Assembly (NCBI GenBank): GCA_018061585.1
Contig: JAGOTU010000017.1
Location: 1 to 12,882, forward strand
Direction: 5' to 3'
DNA from: Minisyncoccota bacterium
Lineage (GTDB): Bacteria; Patescibacteriota; Minisyncoccia; Phycocordibacterales; UBA2100
DNA: 12,882 bases
The notes below the pieces were generated by a model that was given only the letters and a program-made list of their open reading frames with translations, made no database searches and was not told the origin of the DNA. The position numbers and the translations under genes were made by a program. Of this stretch, positions 1 through 5,846 are shown piece by piece (the first letter of the stretch is position 1; the number at the start of each line of letters is the position of its first letter).

Positions 1-343
1 ATTCATGCAGAACAGACATGAACGTGACCGCGTCATACCGTCGCGGACGCTCAAGAATTTCGCGTAGATACACGCGTTCGAACTCCGGAGCATGATCGTC
101 TTCACTGGGGCGGGCGGCTTCGGTAATGAATTCGTCGTCCAGATCGATGCCGTGTACGCGGGCTTCCGGATACCGGTGTGCTATGCCCTTTGTGATCACG
201 CCATTGGCGCAACCCACGTCCAGAATGTCGCGGGCATTGTCTCCTATGAATTCCGCGGCGCGCATTTTCTCCTTGAGCGGCTTCGACATGCGCTCCAGAT
301 ACCCCTCTTTATTATGAAATCCGCGATCGAGCTTTTCTGACAT
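1..343 (-). CDS. SAM-dependent class I methyltransferase, partial (N-terminal part)
   Basis: The N-terminal 114 residues of a class I (Rossmann-fold) S-adenosylmethionine methyltransferase; the rest lies beyond the left edge. The SAM-binding motif I is DILDVGCANG (about residues 39-48), and the acidic motif II is HGIDLDD about 20 residues later. The protein starts MSEKLDRGFHNKEGYLERM, with a charged pre-Rossmann helix and no signal peptide, so it is cytosolic. The visible part does not define the substrate. The start is set by the ATG at 341-343, which has no Shine-Dalgarno but has TATACT (350-355) exactly 6 nt upstream, predicting a leaderless mRNA. It lies 18 nt after the stop of the ATL gene and could also be read from that gene's promoter. 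The fold is well supported; a specific function is not claimed. Confidence 0.85.
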   Translation of the reverse strand, partial: MSEKLDRGFHNKEGYLERMSKPLKEKMRAAEFIGDNARDILDVGCANGVITKGIAHRYPEARVHGIDLDDEFITEAARPSEDDHAPEFERVYLREILERPRRYDAVTFMSVLHE

Positions 344-349
344 GGCAAC

Positions 350-355
350 AGTATA
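350..355 (-). promoter_or_regulatory. -10 element of the methyltransferase gene, leaderless
   Basis: TATACT on the minus strand, followed by 6 nt and then ATG. Initiation about 7 nt after the hexamer would fall on the A of the start codon. No good -35 is visible at 16-18 nt. Confidence 0.55.
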
Positions 356-361
356 GCGCGA

Positions 362-718
362 CTAGAATTCGTGAAGCGTGTCCGCAAAATCCACGACACG
401 GTTCTTTTTGTCGATCGTAATACCCTCTTTTTTGTAGAGCGCCATTCGTTTTTTGTGGTATTCAGGAGATGTCCAGATCTTGCCGTCGCTATACACAATG
501 CGATGGAACGGGATCTTCTTCTCTCCCTTCTGCCACGCCTTCCCGAGGATGCCCGAGATGCTTCTGGCCGCCATACCCCCGCCGCCGGCTTTGCGCGCAA
601 GGATCGCGTAGGTTGTTACCTTACCCTTCGGGATCGAGAGTGCGAGCTTGAGGACGCGTTCGCTGAATGTTTGTACGGCTTTCTTGTGTGTGAGCGGTCG
701 GTCTTGGAATAGTGTCAT
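362..718 (-). CDS. Alkyltransferase-like protein (MGMT DNA-binding domain without catalytic Cys)
   Basis: A 118-aa protein of the O6-alkylguanine-DNA alkyltransferase C-terminal domain family. It has the IPKGKVTTYAILARKAG block (29-45) with the base-flipping Tyr (Y37), the recognition helix region ARSISGILGK (51-60) with the Arg-finger position R52, and the active-site loop IPFHRIVYSDGKI (69-81). In true MGMT the loop reads PCHRV; here the Cys is Phe (PFHR, 70-73), so methyl transfer is not possible. Known ATL proteins carry Trp or another residue there, bind alkylated guanine without repairing it, and hand it to nucleotide excision repair. Length fits a stand-alone ATL. The ATG at 716-718 is preferred over a longer in-frame ATG at 817, because the longer version would run through the terminator hairpin of the upstream gene, and because TATACT lies 6 nt before 718. 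Confidence 0.88.
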   Translation of the reverse strand: MTLFQDRPLTHKKAVQTFSERVLKLALSIPKGKVTTYAILARKAGGGGMAARSISGILGKAWQKGEKKIPFHRIVYSDGKIWTSPEYHKKRMALYKKEGITIDKKNRVVDFADTLHEF

Positions 719-724
719 CGAACC

Positions 725-730
725 AGTATA
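725..730 (-). promoter_or_regulatory. -10 element of the ATL gene, leaderless
   Basis: TATACT on the minus strand, 6 nt before the ATG. It directly abuts the T-rich tail of the upstream terminator (ATTTTG then TATACT), so the end of one unit and the promoter of the next are fused. Confidence 0.6.
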
Positions 731-760
731 CAAAATGCCACCGCTCGTTCGAGCGGTGGC
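730..760 (-). terminator. Rho-independent terminator of the CtrA-like gene
   Basis: Perfect 10-bp stem GCCACCGCTC/GAGCGGTGGC (737-746 with 751-760). The loop is GAAC on the minus strand. A short T-rich tail (ATTTTGTA) follows. It lies 8 nt downstream of the response-regulator stop codon. Confidence 0.8.
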
Positions 761-768
761 CGTAAAGA

Positions 769-1458
769 TCAATCCGTATTCGGCGCGGGCTTCGGGATCG
801 TATACCCGCGGCCCCAAACGGTCTCGATGAATTCCATTCCGTCAGACGCATTCGCGAGCTTCTTACGGATCTTGCATACGTATACGTCGATCGATTTAAT
901 ATCCGGCTCATCGATCCCGCCATATATGTGATCGAGCATCGTCTCCTTGGACACGGTCGTGCCCTGACGAAGCAGAAGGATCTCTACATAGCGTGATTCC
1001 GTGTCCGTGAGATTGACCGGCACACCTTTGATACGGACCTGCCTGTCGCAGAGATCAATAGAAAGGTCTCCTGCTTCAATGATCGACGACGCAAAGCCGC
1101 GGTATCGACGAATGCAGGCTCGCATATTCGCGATCAGTACATCCTTGTGGAATGGTTTTGTCAGGAACACATCGGCTCCGGCATCCAGCGCCCGTACGTG
1201 CACATCCGGAGAAGAGACCCCGGTGATCACTACGATCGGTACCCGAATGTGTGAGTCTCGAATATCCCTGATCAGATCAAATCCGCTCATGTCAGGCAAC
1301 ATGATCTCGGTCAGAATAATGTCGTGCTGAAACGTTTTTATTTGCTCGATCGCGTGGTGACCTTCGTTTTCATGTCGGATGACGGCATCCACGGACTTGA
1401 GCATGGACTCGACGACCTCTGAGGCTGCCAGGTCCGGTTCCACAACGAACACTTTCAT
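769..1458 (-). CDS. CtrA-like OmpR-family response regulator with Glu at the phosphoacceptor site
   Basis: A 229-aa DNA-binding response regulator: receiver domain about 1-118 and winged-helix DNA-binding domain about 130-225. Blocks TKPFHKD (100-106), YGGIDEP (179-185), IDVYVCKIRKK (190-200) and IETVWGRGY (211-219) match alphaproteobacterial CtrA as I remember it, and the receivers align without gaps up to position 51. Position 51 is Glu (LTEIMLPDMSG, codon at 1306-1308) where CtrA has the phosphorylated Asp51. The acidic pair E-D near the N-terminus is E7-P8. The switch Thr79 and Lys101 are kept. Phosphorylation at the usual site is therefore not expected; Glu may fix an active-like state. 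It has its own promoter (1491-1519) and terminator (730-760), so it is monocistronic. A weak Shine-Dalgarno (AAGGGA) lies 7 nt before the ATG. No partner kinase adjoins it. Confidence 0.9.
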   Translation of the reverse strand: MKVFVVEPDLAASEVVESMLKSVDAVIRHENEGHHAIEQIKTFQHDIILTEIMLPDMSGFDLIRDIRDSHIRVPIVVITGVSSPDVHVRALDAGADVFLTKPFHKDVLIANMRACIRRYRGFASSIIEAGDLSIDLCDRQVRIKGVPVNLTDTESRYVEILLLRQGTTVSKETMLDHIYGGIDEPDIKSIDVYVCKIRKKLANASDGMEFIETVWGRGYTIPKPAPNTD

Positions 1459-1490
1459 CTACGGATCCCTTATCAATGTTTCCGGTCCAA

Positions 1491-1519
1491 AGCGTAGGCC
1501 TATGCACTGTCCGTGTCAA
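1491..1519 (-). promoter_or_regulatory. Promoter of the CtrA-like regulator
   Basis: Minus-strand -35 TTGACA (1514-1519, perfect consensus), a 17-bp spacer, and -10 TACGCT (1491-1496). The predicted leader is about 25 nt. Confidence 0.6.
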
Positions 1520-1524
1520 CGAAT

Positions 1525-1555
1525 ACAAAAAGAGCCCCCGGTTTGCCGGGGGCTC
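1525..1555 (-). terminator. Rho-independent terminator of the pnuC-nadR operon
   Basis: Perfect 10-bp stem GAGCCCCCGG/CCGGGGGCTC (1532-1541 with 1546-1555). The loop on the minus strand is CAAA, followed by TTTTTG. It sits 20 nt after the nadR stop. Confidence 0.9.
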
Positions 1556-1575
1556 GGATCTTCGCTGCGCAATAC

Positions 1576-2598
1576 TTACGCAGCAGCACAAGGCCGCTCT
1601 GCGAACAGAATACTCATTCCGGGCGACATAACAGCGAGGCCATCGATCGCGCGGATCGCCTGCGCGAGCCGCTCCTCCTTTGATCCTTGAACGAGCAGGT
1701 ATTTCTTGCCTGTCTCATTCAGTCGCTGAATGAACCGGTTATGCATCGTGCGGCGGATCTCTTCATTGCCGTCGCGGGTGCCATCCTGTTCGAATGGGAT
1801 AGCATCATCCGTGAGGATGTACAGATCGTACTTCCGCACTTTCGCGATCGCTTCGACGGCCGGTGAGCGACCACCGAAGTAGCGCTCGTACCAGATTCCC
1901 GTCGCGAACGCGTCCGTGTCGCAGATCACGAGTCCGTTACTGGCCTCCGCAAGCGAATCCTCGAGATCGTTCTGACCGTTCGCTATCGCGACGAACTCTT
2001 CGGGGCGCCACGCACCGTCCGGACCGGTGAACCCCTTCCCGTCCGTATAGGTCCGTCCGTATTCAGGGATCCAAACCGTGGCATAGTGGCGGGCGAGTTC
2101 TTTTACGAGCGTCGTTTTACCCGTGCTCTCCGCGCCGACGACTACGATGCGTCGCGCAAAGTGCGCACGCACCTGCGGAGTGAGGAATCTCGCATATTTC
2201 ATCGGATCACTTCGCACCATCGTTGCTGAGATCGGCACGCTCAAGCGCTCCTTGTCGACGAGCACATGAATGCATCCCATCTGACGCGCATATTCATCGC
2301 CATAGTCTTCGGAAGTGAATACCGCGTCAGGCCTGAACCCGAGCAGCTTCAACGTGTGCTTTGCCCACGCCTTTGAATCATCATCGGCGAGCGTATTGTC
2401 ATCGATGAGGATGACGTGCACATTCGGATGCTCGCGCTGTATCCAGCGGGCACGTTCCACGCCGGAGATGTCCTGTCCGTCCCGCCAGCAAACGATCACA
2501 GTCACCTTCTTGCATCGCGACTCCGCGACGGAAATGAGGTGTTTATGACCCTTCGTGTACGGGTAGAACTTACCCACGACCAGTCCGTTGTTGAACAT
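1576..2598 (-). CDS. nadR: NadR-type bifunctional NMN adenylyltransferase / ribosylnicotinamide kinase
   Basis: A 340-aa cytosolic enzyme for NAD salvage: it phosphorylates nicotinamide riboside to NMN and can adenylylate NMN to NAD. The N-terminal nucleotidyltransferase domain has GKFYPYTKGH (9-18), a T/HxGH-type motif with Thr in place of the usual first His, and ISATMVR (123-129). The C-terminal P-loop kinase domain has the Walker A motif GAESTGKTTL (155-164), EYGR (179-182) and a Walker-B-like VICDTDAF (224-231). The N-terminal helix-turn-helix repressor domain of enterobacterial NadR is absent, so this protein should not control its own operon. The ATG has a good Shine-Dalgarno (AAGGAG, 5-6 nt upstream). 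It follows pnuC by 12 nt, giving a coupled transporter-kinase pair, and the operon ends at the strong terminator downstream. Confidence 0.95.
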   Translation of the reverse strand: MFNNGLVVGKFYPYTKGHKHLISVAESRCKKVTVIVCWRDGQDISGVERARWIQREHPNVHVILIDDNTLADDDSKAWAKHTLKLLGFRPDAVFTSEDYGDEYARQMGCIHVLVDKERLSVPISATMVRSDPMKYARFLTPQVRAHFARRIVVVGAESTGKTTLVKELARHYATVWIPEYGRTYTDGKGFTGPDGAWRPEEFVAIANGQNDLEDSLAEASNGLVICDTDAFATGIWYERYFGGRSPAVEAIAKVRKYDLYILTDDAIPFEQDGTRDGNEEIRRTMHNRFIQRLNETGKKYLLVQGSKEERLAQAIRAIDGLAVMSPGMSILFAERPCAAA

Positions 2599-2610
2599 AG
2601 GAGCTCCTTC

Positions 2611-3309
2611 TTACTTTGCCAAAGACCACGTCCTGAGTGCGACTACAGCATGCACAAAGAACGCGATGTAGAGGATCATGACCGTGAATGCACCGGAGAG
2701 GAAAAATAGCACGATGGAAACCAGATTGACAGGTCCCAGCCACAATACCCAACTTTCGACCTTTTTCTGCCCGAGCAAATACTGCGCGCAGACACTGGAA
2801 GAAACCACGAGTGAGTCAATGACGGGATGGAACGATCCCGGCGAAAGGACGTCGATGACGAAATACACGGCATACGTTCCGGCAGCGAGAACCGCGAGCC
2901 ATAGGATGCGACCTCGCGTGGAAAGTGTTGTGACCGGAAGCTCGGAATAGTTTGTGCCGCCAAATACCCAATGCGGCCATGACCACAACTGAATGATGAC
3001 GAAATAGCCCCAGTTCAACCACTGTTGTCCGGGCAGACCGATCTGCGAGAAGAAGACGCCGAGAGCCAGCGAGCTCACGAGTCCCCACGGCCAGCACCAG
3101 ATATTCTGGGTACGCGTAAGCCACACGCAAATGAGTCCTGCCCACGTTCCGACCAGTTCGTACGGATTGATATGAAAATCGCTCACGAACTGATATGAGA
3201 TCGCCTCGTACAGGCACGCCACAGCGAACATCGCGACAGCGACGATGACCATCTCTCCGAACTCTGCTCCGGAGCCCCCCAGTTTTTTGAATGTAGACAA
3301 GGTGTTCAT
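2611..3309 (-). CDS. pnuC: PnuC-family nicotinamide riboside transporter
   Basis: A 232-aa integral membrane protein close to the usual PnuC length of about 230-240 aa, with roughly seven hydrophobic segments. Family hallmarks are NIWCWPWGLVSS (about 69-80), a Trp-rich segment QLWSWPHWVFGG, and QKKVESWVLWLGPVN near the C-terminus. PnuC carriers move nicotinamide riboside by facilitated diffusion, and trapping comes from phosphorylation by the NadR kinase encoded directly downstream. Together they make a complete NR-to-NAD salvage route. The ATG at 3307-3309 has no clear Shine-Dalgarno and no hexamer at the 6-nt position. The promoter and a perfect 19-bp inverted repeat lie 16-56 nt upstream, suggesting that NAD supply is regulated. 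Uptake of NR rather than another pyridine is inferred from the NadR partner. Confidence 0.93.
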   Translation of the reverse strand: MNTLSTFKKLGGSGAEFGEMVIVAVAMFAVACLYEAISYQFVSDFHINPYELVGTWAGLICVWLTRTQNIWCWPWGLVSSLALGVFFSQIGLPGQQWLNWGYFVIIQLWSWPHWVFGGTNYSELPVTTLSTRGRILWLAVLAAGTYAVYFVIDVLSPGSFHPVIDSLVVSSSVCAQYLLGQKKVESWVLWLGPVNLVSIVLFFLSGAFTVMILYIAFFVHAVVALRTWSLAK

Positions 3310-3324
3310 ACCGGGTTTGTTAAT

Positions 3325-3343
3325 TAGTGTACTTATTACACTA
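3325..3343. promoter_or_regulatory. Candidate operator: perfect 7-5-7 inverted repeat upstream of pnuC-nadR
   Basis: TAGTGTACTTATTACACTA: arms TAGTGTA and TACACTA with a 5-bp spacer. The distal arm coincides with the predicted -10 hexamer on the minus strand, so a bound dimeric repressor would block RNA polymerase. NAD-metabolism operons are often repressed this way (NrtR, NiaR, NadQ), but I cannot assign this site to a known regulator and no regulator gene is adjacent. Confidence 0.6.
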
Positions 3344-3365
3344 TCAGATGTACGCCGGCCGTCAA
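3338..3365 (-). promoter_or_regulatory. Promoter of the pnuC-nadR operon
   Basis: Minus-strand -35 TTGACG (3360-3365), a 16-bp spacer, and -10 TAGTGT (3338-3343) inside the inverted repeat. The -10 is a weak match, so TAATAA/TACACT slightly downstream is an alternative. Confidence 0.45.
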
Positions 3366-3381
3366 CTGGGCACGATGCATA

Positions 3382-3405
3382 TAAAGAGTTGACCCTTCCG
3401 GGTCA
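3382..3405 (-). terminator. Probable terminator after the Cys-rich protein gene
   Basis: A 6-bp stem TGACCC/GGGTCA (3390-3395 with 3400-3405), GGAA tetraloop on the minus strand, followed by a weak T-rich stretch ACTCTTTAT. It is the only plausible hairpin with a T-rich tail between 3442 and the pnuC promoter. Confidence 0.5.
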
Positions 3406-3441
3406 CTTGTGAACCGCGTGGCGCCCGATGCGCCTGCACAT

Positions 3442-3999
3442 CTATGGCCTCTCGACCATAAATGAGAACCGGTATGAGGAATCAGGAATTGTCTCGCCGG
3501 CCTGCGGCGCCGGTGTGAGCCCGGTCAATGTGATCGTATGCTCGCCAACGGTCATCCCCTTTCCAAGCTCGAACATCTCTTCGCTTGTTCCTGCGGGAGT
3601 GACGACAGTCGCTCGAACATGCGCTGTCCCAGCCCATATGCACTGCACATCAGCCGGGCAGCGACTGTCATCAACAACGTCATGCGGCGTGATCGTTACA
3701 TTGAGCGCTGTCATCCGCTGGCCTATTGTTGTATGGATCGCACCCGACTTCTCGGTCGGCGGCGGGCAAGCAATAAATTCGCATTTTGCTCCGGTGCGTC
3801 CTACGACGCTCCCATCCGGACAGATCTTGCCGTCACCATCGCATTCATATGCAACCGGTTCCTTTTCGGTCGTTGTGGCTATAGTCGAAGTAGCTCTACT
3901 GAGGGGCGGACGCGCATCCGGATCGATACTTCCCCATAGGAGCCACCCCGTAATAACGAGGACTGATGCGATTACGAATGTCGGTAATATTTTGATCAT
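3442..3999 (-). CDS. Membrane-anchored Cys-rich hypothetical protein
   Basis: A 185-aa protein of unknown function. Residues about 4-24 form one hydrophobic segment (an uncleaved anchor or signal), leaving an exported C-terminal part. A Thr/Ser-rich linker leads to a Cys cluster (C53, C60, C73, C78) with ICPDGSVVGRTGAKCEF (59-75), a pattern I recognise from many exported Patescibacteria proteins. A second part contains DSRCPADVQCIWAGTAHV (111-128), with paired C114/C120, followed by beta-rich sequence ending in SYRFSFMV. The six Cys could form disulfides outside the cell. It starts 31 nt after the FMN reductase stop and may share its transcript; a weak -10-like CATACC also lies 5 nt before the ATG. 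No catalytic motif is visible. Confidence 0.85.
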   Translation of the reverse strand: MIKILPTFVIASVLVITGWLLWGSIDPDARPPLSRATSTIATTTEKEPVAYECDGDGKICPDGSVVGRTGAKCEFIACPPPTEKSGAIHTTIGQRMTALNVTITPHDVVDDSRCPADVQCIWAGTAHVRATVVTPAGTSEEMFELGKGMTVGEHTITLTGLTPAPQAGETIPDSSYRFSFMVERP

Positions 4000-4030
4000 C
4001 GTAGGGTATGACGAATGATCGGCGAGGCTA

Positions 4031-4645
4031 TTACGTGGCCGAAAGCGGGCTTATTCGGAGCATTTTCGCGACCGTGACCAGATTCCTGGCAGTATTCGCA
4101 GCCATATGTGAGACGGAAGTATTCTTACGGCGGCGCTCAGCGTCGCTCTTGGGATCCTCGCCGACTTCTCCCACCCAGTACGTACATGCCTGCGGCGGGA
4201 TCGTAAAATTCAAAAAGGTGAGCGTAGAGAGCAAGCCCGCGAGTGTAGCCTGGGCACCATCCTCGCTTCCTGTAATGACCACGCCGGCCACCTTGTTCAG
4301 TAATGCACTGCGCCCGCCGGTATTCGCCTCCTCATCGAACGCATCCATGCGCTCTATCGCCCGCTGCATGAGGCTTGATCGTCCTCCCCACCACACAGGT
4401 GTTGCAAAGAGGACAATGTGAGCCCGCTTCATTTGATCCACAATGCCCGGCCATTCATCATCATCGCTTTCGCGGAAACCAAGCCCGACCGGAATTTTTT
4501 TGTCGGATAGTCGCACGATCTCGTACGAGATGTCCGCATACTTTTTCATCTCGTCGATCACCATCATTGCGACCTCCTCGGTATTCGACGGTGAATCGCC
4601 ACGTTTGAGCGATGCGTTCAAGACAAGCACTTTGAAGGGTTCCAT
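4031..4645 (-). CDS. Flavodoxin-fold NAD(P)H-dependent FMN reductase family protein
   Basis: A 204-aa cytosolic flavoprotein. The phosphate-binding loop NASLKRGDSPSNT (10-22) follows the first beta strand KVLVLN. The second flavin-contact segment is VLFATPVWWGGRSSLMQRAIER (78-99), and a third conserved segment is VVITGSEDGAQA (122-133). This is typical of NADPH-dependent FMN reductase / NAD(P)H oxidoreductase proteins; the actual electron acceptor cannot be read from sequence. The ATG at 4643-4645 is preferred over an in-frame GTG one codon earlier (4646-4648), because TAAAAT lies exactly 6 nt before the ATG and there is no Shine-Dalgarno. The Cys-rich membrane protein gene follows 31 nt downstream. 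Function in redox balance is inferred only. Confidence 0.9.
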   Translation of the reverse strand: MEPFKVLVLNASLKRGDSPSNTEEVAMMVIDEMKKYADISYEIVRLSDKKIPVGLGFRESDDDEWPGIVDQMKRAHIVLFATPVWWGGRSSLMQRAIERMDAFDEEANTGGRSALLNKVAGVVITGSEDGAQATLAGLLSTLTFLNFTIPPQACTYWVGEVGEDPKSDAERRRKNTSVSHMAANTARNLVTVAKMLRISPLSAT

Positions 4646-4651
4646 CACCGT

Positions 4652-4657
4652 ATTTTA
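4652..4657 (-). promoter_or_regulatory. -10 element of the FMN reductase gene, leaderless
   Basis: TAAAAT on the minus strand, 6 nt before the ATG at 4645. No convincing -35 is visible. Confidence 0.5.
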
Positions 4658-4690
4658 CACTCGAATCAACAGGATTTGGGATGAATGGTG

Positions 4691-4723
4691 CATAAAAAGG
4701 CGCCCCGTCGTTCGACGGGGCGC
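4691..4723 (-). terminator. Rho-independent terminator of the TPR gene
   Basis: Perfect 10-bp stem GCGCCCCGTC/GACGGGGCGC (4700-4709 with 4714-4723). The loop is GAAC on the minus strand, with tail CTTTTTATG. It lies 34 nt after the TPR gene stop. Confidence 0.92.
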
Positions 4724-4757
4724 ACCATGATGCTCCGGAGCAGCTCCGGCGTATCGA

Positions 4758-5771
4758 TCACTGCTTCTTCGGCTGCTTCAGACCCGCTGAGTAGAACGCG
4801 GCGTCGGTACGATCACCGAGCGCAAGCTTCGGCTGACCATTGAGATCGTACGCGACCGCCCGCAGATACAGCGTCGCAACTTCTTCAGGCTTTTTCATCA
4901 GCACGGCCGAATAGTCCTGGATCGCAAGCTCGTACTGCTTCATCTGAACGAACGCGTTGCCACGCAGTTGGCGAAGCGTCGGATTATCGAACGCAGTGAT
5001 CGCCTTCGAGTATTCGGCGACCGCCTTGTCGAACTGTCCCATAGTCATACGACAGTACGCGCGCATACCGTAACCAAGCGCGATACCGATGCCGTTGTCC
5101 TTCTCCTTTTCGATGATGTCGGTATACTTCGCCAGTTCCGCGAACGCTTCATCGAAGCGACCGAGATACATCATTGTCTGTCCGCGATGAAGCGCCCATT
5201 CCGGTTTCCCGAGCGAGACGATCTGCGTCGCGTCAGCAAGCGCCTTATCGTACTCGTGCCGCGACGAGTAATACTCGTAACGGGCAGAATAGCGCTCCAC
5301 ATTCTTCGGCTCGAGCTTTACCGCTGCCGAGAAATCCTCCTCGGCGCTATAGTAGGTCGAACTAAGCACGTGCAATTTCGCACGCAGAACGCGATATTCC
5401 GCATTCTTCGGAGCGAGCTCGATCGCCTTGTCCATGTCGGCGACGGCCTTGTCGTTGTCGTACTGATCATACGTTGCGGCGCGCGCACCATAGAGCGAGG
5501 CGTCGTTGGGCTTCAGCTCAAGTGCGCGATTGAGATCGTTTTGTGCCTCTTCTTTCTCACCCCACGAGATACGAAGCACAGCACGCCGACTCAGCGCGGC
5601 CGCAAGATCCTCTTTTCCCGTCTTCTGGGAATCGATGATGCTCGAACACGCTGCGATCGCTTTTTCGGTATCGTCCTCCTTCGTACACGAGGCTGGCAAC
5701 GCGGCGATCGCCGGACTGAACCATAGAACAGCTAGAGCCCCTGCAAACAAAAAGCGCATCGAATTGCGCAT
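4758..5771 (-). CDS. Secreted or periplasmic TPR-repeat protein
   Basis: A 337-aa protein. A Sec signal peptide covers about 1-23 (MRNSMRF, hydrophobic core, AIA cleavage site before ALPAS). It is followed by CTKEDDTEKAIAACSSII and about seven tetratricopeptide repeats, e.g. AQNDLNRALELKPNDASLY, ADMDKAIELAPKNAEY and AVAEYSKAITAF. TPR arrays form superhelical scaffolds for protein partners; no catalytic domain is attached. The Cys-x-x-x-D...AIAAC opening resembles exported TPR proteins of Alphaproteobacteria more than typical Patescibacteria ones (remembered impression). The ATG has a Shine-Dalgarno (AAAGGGAG, 7 nt upstream) and its own promoter at 5815-5842. It is monocistronic, with a strong terminator behind it. 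The partner is unknown. Confidence 0.9.
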   Translation of the reverse strand: MRNSMRFLFAGALAVLWFSPAIAALPASCTKEDDTEKAIAACSSIIDSQKTGKEDLAAALSRRAVLRISWGEKEEAQNDLNRALELKPNDASLYGARAATYDQYDNDKAVADMDKAIELAPKNAEYRVLRAKLHVLSSTYYSAEEDFSAAVKLEPKNVERYSARYEYYSSRHEYDKALADATQIVSLGKPEWALHRGQTMMYLGRFDEAFAELAKYTDIIEKEKDNGIGIALGYGMRAYCRMTMGQFDKAVAEYSKAITAFDNPTLRQLRGNAFVQMKQYELAIQDYSAVLMKKPEEVATLYLRAVAYDLNGQPKLALGDRTDAAFYSAGLKQPKKQ

Positions 5772-5814
5772 AAGCGTTCTCCCTTTCCAATTTCGGCACC
5801 AATGTGCCCGGTCA

Positions 5815-5842
5815 TTTATACCCCATGCACGACGCCGCGCAA
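5815..5842 (-). promoter_or_regulatory. Promoter of the TPR gene
   Basis: Minus-strand -10 TATAAA (5815-5820), a 16-bp spacer, and -35 TTGCGC (5837-5842), just after the VIT gene stop. The leader is about 36 nt and contains the Shine-Dalgarno. Confidence 0.5.
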
Positions 5843-5846
5843 ACGC

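Noticed and set aside
3428..4018. Plus-strand open frame of 196 codons opposite the Cys-rich protein
   Set aside because: The minus frame has a membrane anchor and recognisable Cys motifs. The plus frame is a low-information shadow.
4968..5726. Long open frame on the plus strand (252 codons)
   Set aside because: It lies wholly inside the minus-strand TPR gene, its translation is Arg-rich and without domain features, and the minus-strand frame has a signal peptide and clear TPR repeats.
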